From NCBI GenBank assembly GCA_016803235.1, contig JADCLI010000045.1, positions 1 to 49,110 of the forward strand: DNA of 49,110 bases, in the 5' to 3' direction. The stretch's first letter is position 1. Every line of letters starts with the position of its first letter. This document shows positions 46,315-49,110 of this stretch, piece by piece. The notes below the pieces were generated by a model. The model searched no databases and was not told the DNA's origin. It saw only the letters and a list, made by a program, of their open reading frames with translations. The stretch comes from Pimelobacter simplex. Its GTDB lineage: Bacteria > Actinomycetota > Actinomycetes > Propionibacteriales > Nocardioidaceae. The position numbers and the translations under genes are program-made.

Positions 46315-46341
46315 AGGTTAGTCGGCGGGCATCGGTAGAGT
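46315..46341. promoter_or_regulatory. Back-to-back -10 elements for the thioesterase gene and polA
   Basis: TAACCT on the minus strand (46315-46320) precedes the thioesterase ATG by eight bases, and TAGAGT on the plus strand (46336-46341) precedes the polA GTG by six. Each promoter's -35 region must overlap the other's -10, so simultaneous use is sterically unlikely. Confidence 0.5.
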
Positions 46342-46347
46342 CGCCGG

Positions 46348-49059
46348 GTGCCCGAGTCCTCTCCTGGTTCCGTGCGTCCGCGTCTGCTCCTCCTCGACGG
46401 TCATTCGCTGGCCTACCGCGCCTTCTTCGCCCTGCCGGTGGAGAACTTCTCGACTGCGACCGGCCAGAACACCAACGCGGTCTACGGGTTCACCTCGATG
46501 CTGGTCAACGTGCTGCGCGACGAGCAGCCCACCCACGTCGCGGTCGCCTTCGACGTCTCGCGCCAGACCTTCCGCACGGAGGAGTACTCCGAGTACAAGG
46601 CCAAGCGCAACAAGACCCCGGGGGAGTTCAGCAGCCAGCTGCCCCTGATCGAGCGGATGCTGACGTCCTTCTCGATCCCGTTCATCAAGGTCCCCGGCTA
46701 CGAGGCCGACGACATCATCGCCACCCTGGTCTCCCAGGCGCTGGCCGACGAGACAAGCGGTCTCGAGGTGCTGATCCTCACCGGCGACCGCGACTCCATC
46801 CAGCTGGTCACCGACCGCTCGACCGTGCTCTACCCGATGCGTGGCGTCTCCGACCTGTCCCGGATGACGCCCGCCTTCGTCGAGGAGAAGTACGGCGTCC
46901 CGCCGCACCGCTACCCCGAGCTGGCCGCGATCGTGGGCGAGCAGTCCGACAACCTGCCGGGCGTCCCCGGTGTCGGCGCCGGTTTCGCGGCCAAGTGGAT
47001 CAACACCTACGACGGCCTCGACAACGTCATCGCTCAGGCCGACAAGATCACCGGCAAGAAGGGCGAGGCGTTCCGCGAGCACCTCGGCGACGTGATCCGC
47101 AACCGGCGGCTCAACGCCTTGGTGCGCGACCTCGATCTCGGCGTCGCCATCGACGACCTCGTGCTGAAGGAGTGGGACCGGGCGTCCGCGCTCGAGCTGC
47201 TCGACGAGCTGGAGTTCCGTGGCGAGCTGCGCACCCGGATCCTCGACGTCGTCGCCCCGGGTGAGGACGTCCAGGTCGAGTCCGGCGTCGAGCTCGACGG
47301 CAGCACGCTCGGTGCCGACGCGGTCGGCCCGTGGCTGGAGAAGATCGCCGACGCGACCGTCGGACTCTCGGTGCGCGGCACGTGGGGGAGCGGCACCGGC
47401 CGGGTCGACGGCCTCGCCCTCGCACTGGCCGACGGGCGGGCGGCGTACGTCGACGTCGCGGCGATGAGTCCCGCCGACGAGGCCGCGATCGCCGCCTGGC
47501 TGGCGGACCCGGCGCGCCCGAAGGTGCTGCACGACGCCAAGGGCCCGCTGCACGCGCTCGCCGCCCAGGGCTGGCCGCTGGCCGGCGTCGTGGAGGACAC
47601 CGCCCTGGCGGCGTACCTCGTCGCGCCCGACCAGCGCTCCTACGACCTGGCGGACCTCTCGCTGCGCTACCTGCACCGCGAGCTGGCGCAGGCGCAGGAC
47701 CCCGACCAGGGCGAGCTGCTCTTCGACGACGGCGAGGCCGACCAGGGCGGCGTCGCGACCAGCGCGATGGTGCAGGCCCGTGCCGCGCTCGACCTGTCCG
47801 CGGAGCTGGCCGACGAGGTCGAGAGGGCCGGCGGCCGCGGGCTGCTCACCGACGTCGAGATGCCGCTCGTCGGTGTCCTCGCAAGGATGGAGCAGACCGG
47901 GATCGCCATCGACGTCGACCACCTCGAGGGGCTCGAGGCGCACTTCGGCGAGGAGGTCCGCAGCGAGGCCCAGAAGGCCTACGACGTCATCGGCCAGGAG
48001 ATCAACCTCGGCTCGCCCAAGCAGCTGCAGGTCGTGCTCTTCGACGAGCTCAACATGCCGAAGACCAAGCGCACCAAGACCGGCTACACGACCGACGCGG
48101 ACGCGCTGCAGGGGCTGTTCAAGCAGACCGAGCACCCGTTCCTGCTGCACCTGCTGCGGCACCGCGAGGTGATCCGGCTGCGGCAGACGATCGAGGGGTT
48201 GCTCAAGACGGTCCAGCCCGACGGCCGGATCCACACGACCTTCCACCAGACGATCGCTGCGACCGGTCGCCTGTCGAGCACCGAGCCCAACCTGCAGAAC
48301 ATCCCCGTCCGCACCGAGGAGGGGCGCCGGATCCGGGAGAGCTTCGTCGTCGGCAGCGGCTACGCGTCCTTGATGACCGCCGACTACAGCCAGATCGAGA
48401 TGCGGATCATGGCCCACCTGTCCGAGGACGAGCTGCTGATCGAGGCGTTCCGGTCCGGCCGGGACTTCCACGCCGAGACCGCGTCGCGGGTCTTCGACGT
48501 CGCCCCCGACGCCGTCACCCCGGAGATGCGGGCCAAGATCAAGGCGATGAACTACGGCCTGGCCTACGGCCTGTCCGCCTTCGGCCTGTCCCAGCAGCTC
48601 GGCATCGAGCCGCGTGAGGCCAGCGCCCTGATGGACGACTACTTCGAGACCTTCGGCGGCATCCGCGACTACCTCGCCGGCGTCGTCGACGAGGCACGCC
48701 GAACCGGCTTCACCGAGACGATCATGGGCCGCCGCCGCTACCTGCCCGACCTCACCAGCGACAACCGGATGCGCCGCGAGGGCGCCGAGCGGATGGCGCT
48801 CAACGCGCCCATCCAGGGCTCGGCGGCCGACCTGATCAAGGTCGCGATGCTGCGCACCGACGCCGCACTCAAGGAGGCCGGGCTGGCCTCGCGGATGCTG
48901 CTGCAGGTCCACGACGAGCTCGTGTTCGAGGTCGCCGACGGCGAGCAGGACGCGCTCGACGCGCTGGTCCGCGAGCAGATGGCGGGCGCCGCCGACCTCA
49001 CCGTTCCGTTGGACGTGTCGGTCGGCACGGGCCGGTCGTGGCACGAGGCCGCGCACTAG
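46348..49059 (+). CDS. polA: DNA polymerase I
   Basis: 903 residues in three domains. The 5'-nuclease (about 1-300) begins LLLDGHSLAYRAFFAL and has YEADDIIATL and ILTGDRDSIQLV with its metal-binding acids. The middle domain (about 320-510) has the exonuclease fold but lacks the proofreading acids: the DTET-equivalent region reads GLSVRGTWG. The polymerase domain has motif A TADYSQIEMR, motif B KIKAMNYGLAYGLSAFG and motif C QVHDELVFEV. Loss of proofreading is also known in mycobacterial PolA. It fills Okazaki gaps and repairs DNA. The start is GTG 46348, probably leaderless. The last 51 bases of the window after the stop show nothing. Confidence 0.96.
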   Translation: MPESSPGSVRPRLLLLDGHSLAYRAFFALPVENFSTATGQNTNAVYGFTSMLVNVLRDEQPTHVAVAFDVSRQTFRTEEYSEYKAKRNKTPGEFSSQLPLIERMLTSFSIPFIKVPGYEADDIIATLVSQALADETSGLEVLILTGDRDSIQLVTDRSTVLYPMRGVSDLSRMTPAFVEEKYGVPPHRYPELAAIVGEQSDNLPGVPGVGAGFAAKWINTYDGLDNVIAQADKITGKKGEAFREHLGDVIRNRRLNALVRDLDLGVAIDDLVLKEWDRASALELLDELEFRGELRTRILDVVAPGEDVQVESGVELDGSTLGADAVGPWLEKIADATVGLSVRGTWGSGTGRVDGLALALADGRAAYVDVAAMSPADEAAIAAWLADPARPKVLHDAKGPLHALAAQGWPLAGVVEDTALAAYLVAPDQRSYDLADLSLRYLHRELAQAQDPDQGELLFDDGEADQGGVATSAMVQARAALDLSAELADEVERAGGRGLLTDVEMPLVGVLARMEQTGIAIDVDHLEGLEAHFGEEVRSEAQKAYDVIGQEINLGSPKQLQVVLFDELNMPKTKRTKTGYTTDADALQGLFKQTEHPFLLHLLRHREVIRLRQTIEGLLKTVQPDGRIHTTFHQTIAATGRLSSTEPNLQNIPVRTEEGRRIRESFVVGSGYASLMTADYSQIEMRIMAHLSEDELLIEAFRSGRDFHAETASRVFDVAPDAVTPEMRAKIKAMNYGLAYGLSAFGLSQQLGIEPREASALMDDYFETFGGIRDYLAGVVDEARRTGFTETIMGRRRYLPDLTSDNRMRREGAERMALNAPIQGSAADLIKVAMLRTDAALKEAGLASRMLLQVHDELVFEVADGEQDALDALVREQMAGAADLTVPLDVSVGTGRSWHEAAH

Positions 49060-49110
49060 CTTTCGCGCCGCGAGTCAAGAGTGAGGTCGGGCGTGGGGCG
49101 TCGGCCGAGC

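Noticed and set aside
46318..49056. 912-codon minus-strand open frame opposite polA
   Set aside because: It is a shadow of polA with no recognisable domain and biased composition.

Overview
The window reads as chromosomal housekeeping DNA from a high-GC Gram-positive bacterium (Actinobacteria). Codons end almost always in G or C. Several genes are actinobacterial hallmarks: PriA standing in for HisA, a PdtaR-type ANTAR response regulator, an HGxxPAAW small membrane protein, the TIGR02234 Trp-associated membrane protein, and a PolA without proofreading residues. The gene content and order fit Nocardioides or a close relative; that genus call is inference from family knowledge, not from a search. 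I see no prophage, transposon, CRISPR array or plasmid function.

Layout. 1-2605: the 3' part of a DksA/TraR zinc-finger gene with a Lys/Ala/Pro tail, then lspA, an RluD-type pseudouridine synthase and a GNAT gene, tightly overlapped. 2687-6840: dnaE1 and a small membrane protein. 6782-7935 (minus): a YbaK-type deacylase and a Lon-substrate-domain protein, divergent from the histidine genes. 7994-14612: hisD-hisC-hisB-hisH, a convergent secreted Ig-like protein gene, then priA-hisF and an unknown small gene. 14606-17920 (minus): a lipoprotein, an MmcQ/YjbR protein, an LLM oxidoreductase, a trehalose-synthase-like GH13 enzyme and the remnant of a second GH13 gene. 17983-21572: a two-gene asymmetric ABC exporter. 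21599-29136: hisI and the trp region (TIGR02234, HGxxPAAW, two DUF2752 proteins, DUF4190 and CD225 proteins, trpC-trpB-trpA, a SCO lipoprotein, lgt). 29280-35307: gltB-gltD with a strong terminator. 35399-37624: pyk, a minus-strand tRNA and pdtaR. 37824-42645: a complete branched-chain amino-acid type ABC importer (livK-H-M-G-F). 42720-45104 (minus): a polar amino-acid ABC importer. 45303-49059: a GNAT gene, a hotdog thioesterase and polA.

How the parts fit. Histidine and tryptophan synthesis meet here. PriA is expected to serve both pathways, which agrees with the absence of trpF from the trp cluster. trpE, which lies between hisI and the TIGR02234 gene in Streptomyces, is absent from that slot. 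Glutamate synthase and two amino-acid importers add a nitrogen theme. Lgt modifies lipoproteins, and four likely substrates (the SCO protein, LivK, the polar amino-acid binding protein and the small lipoprotein) are encoded nearby; LspA would trim their signal peptides.

The most recurrent non-coding signal is a TAnnnT-like -10 hexamer 6-8 bases before a start codon. I find it before nine genes, which suggests leaderless transcription. The other notable points are a class-I-shaped tRNA with a leucine anticodon (CAA), a decayed second GH13 gene, a Gln in PriA where characterised homologues have Arg, and two unrelated small membrane proteins that share the same N-terminal head.
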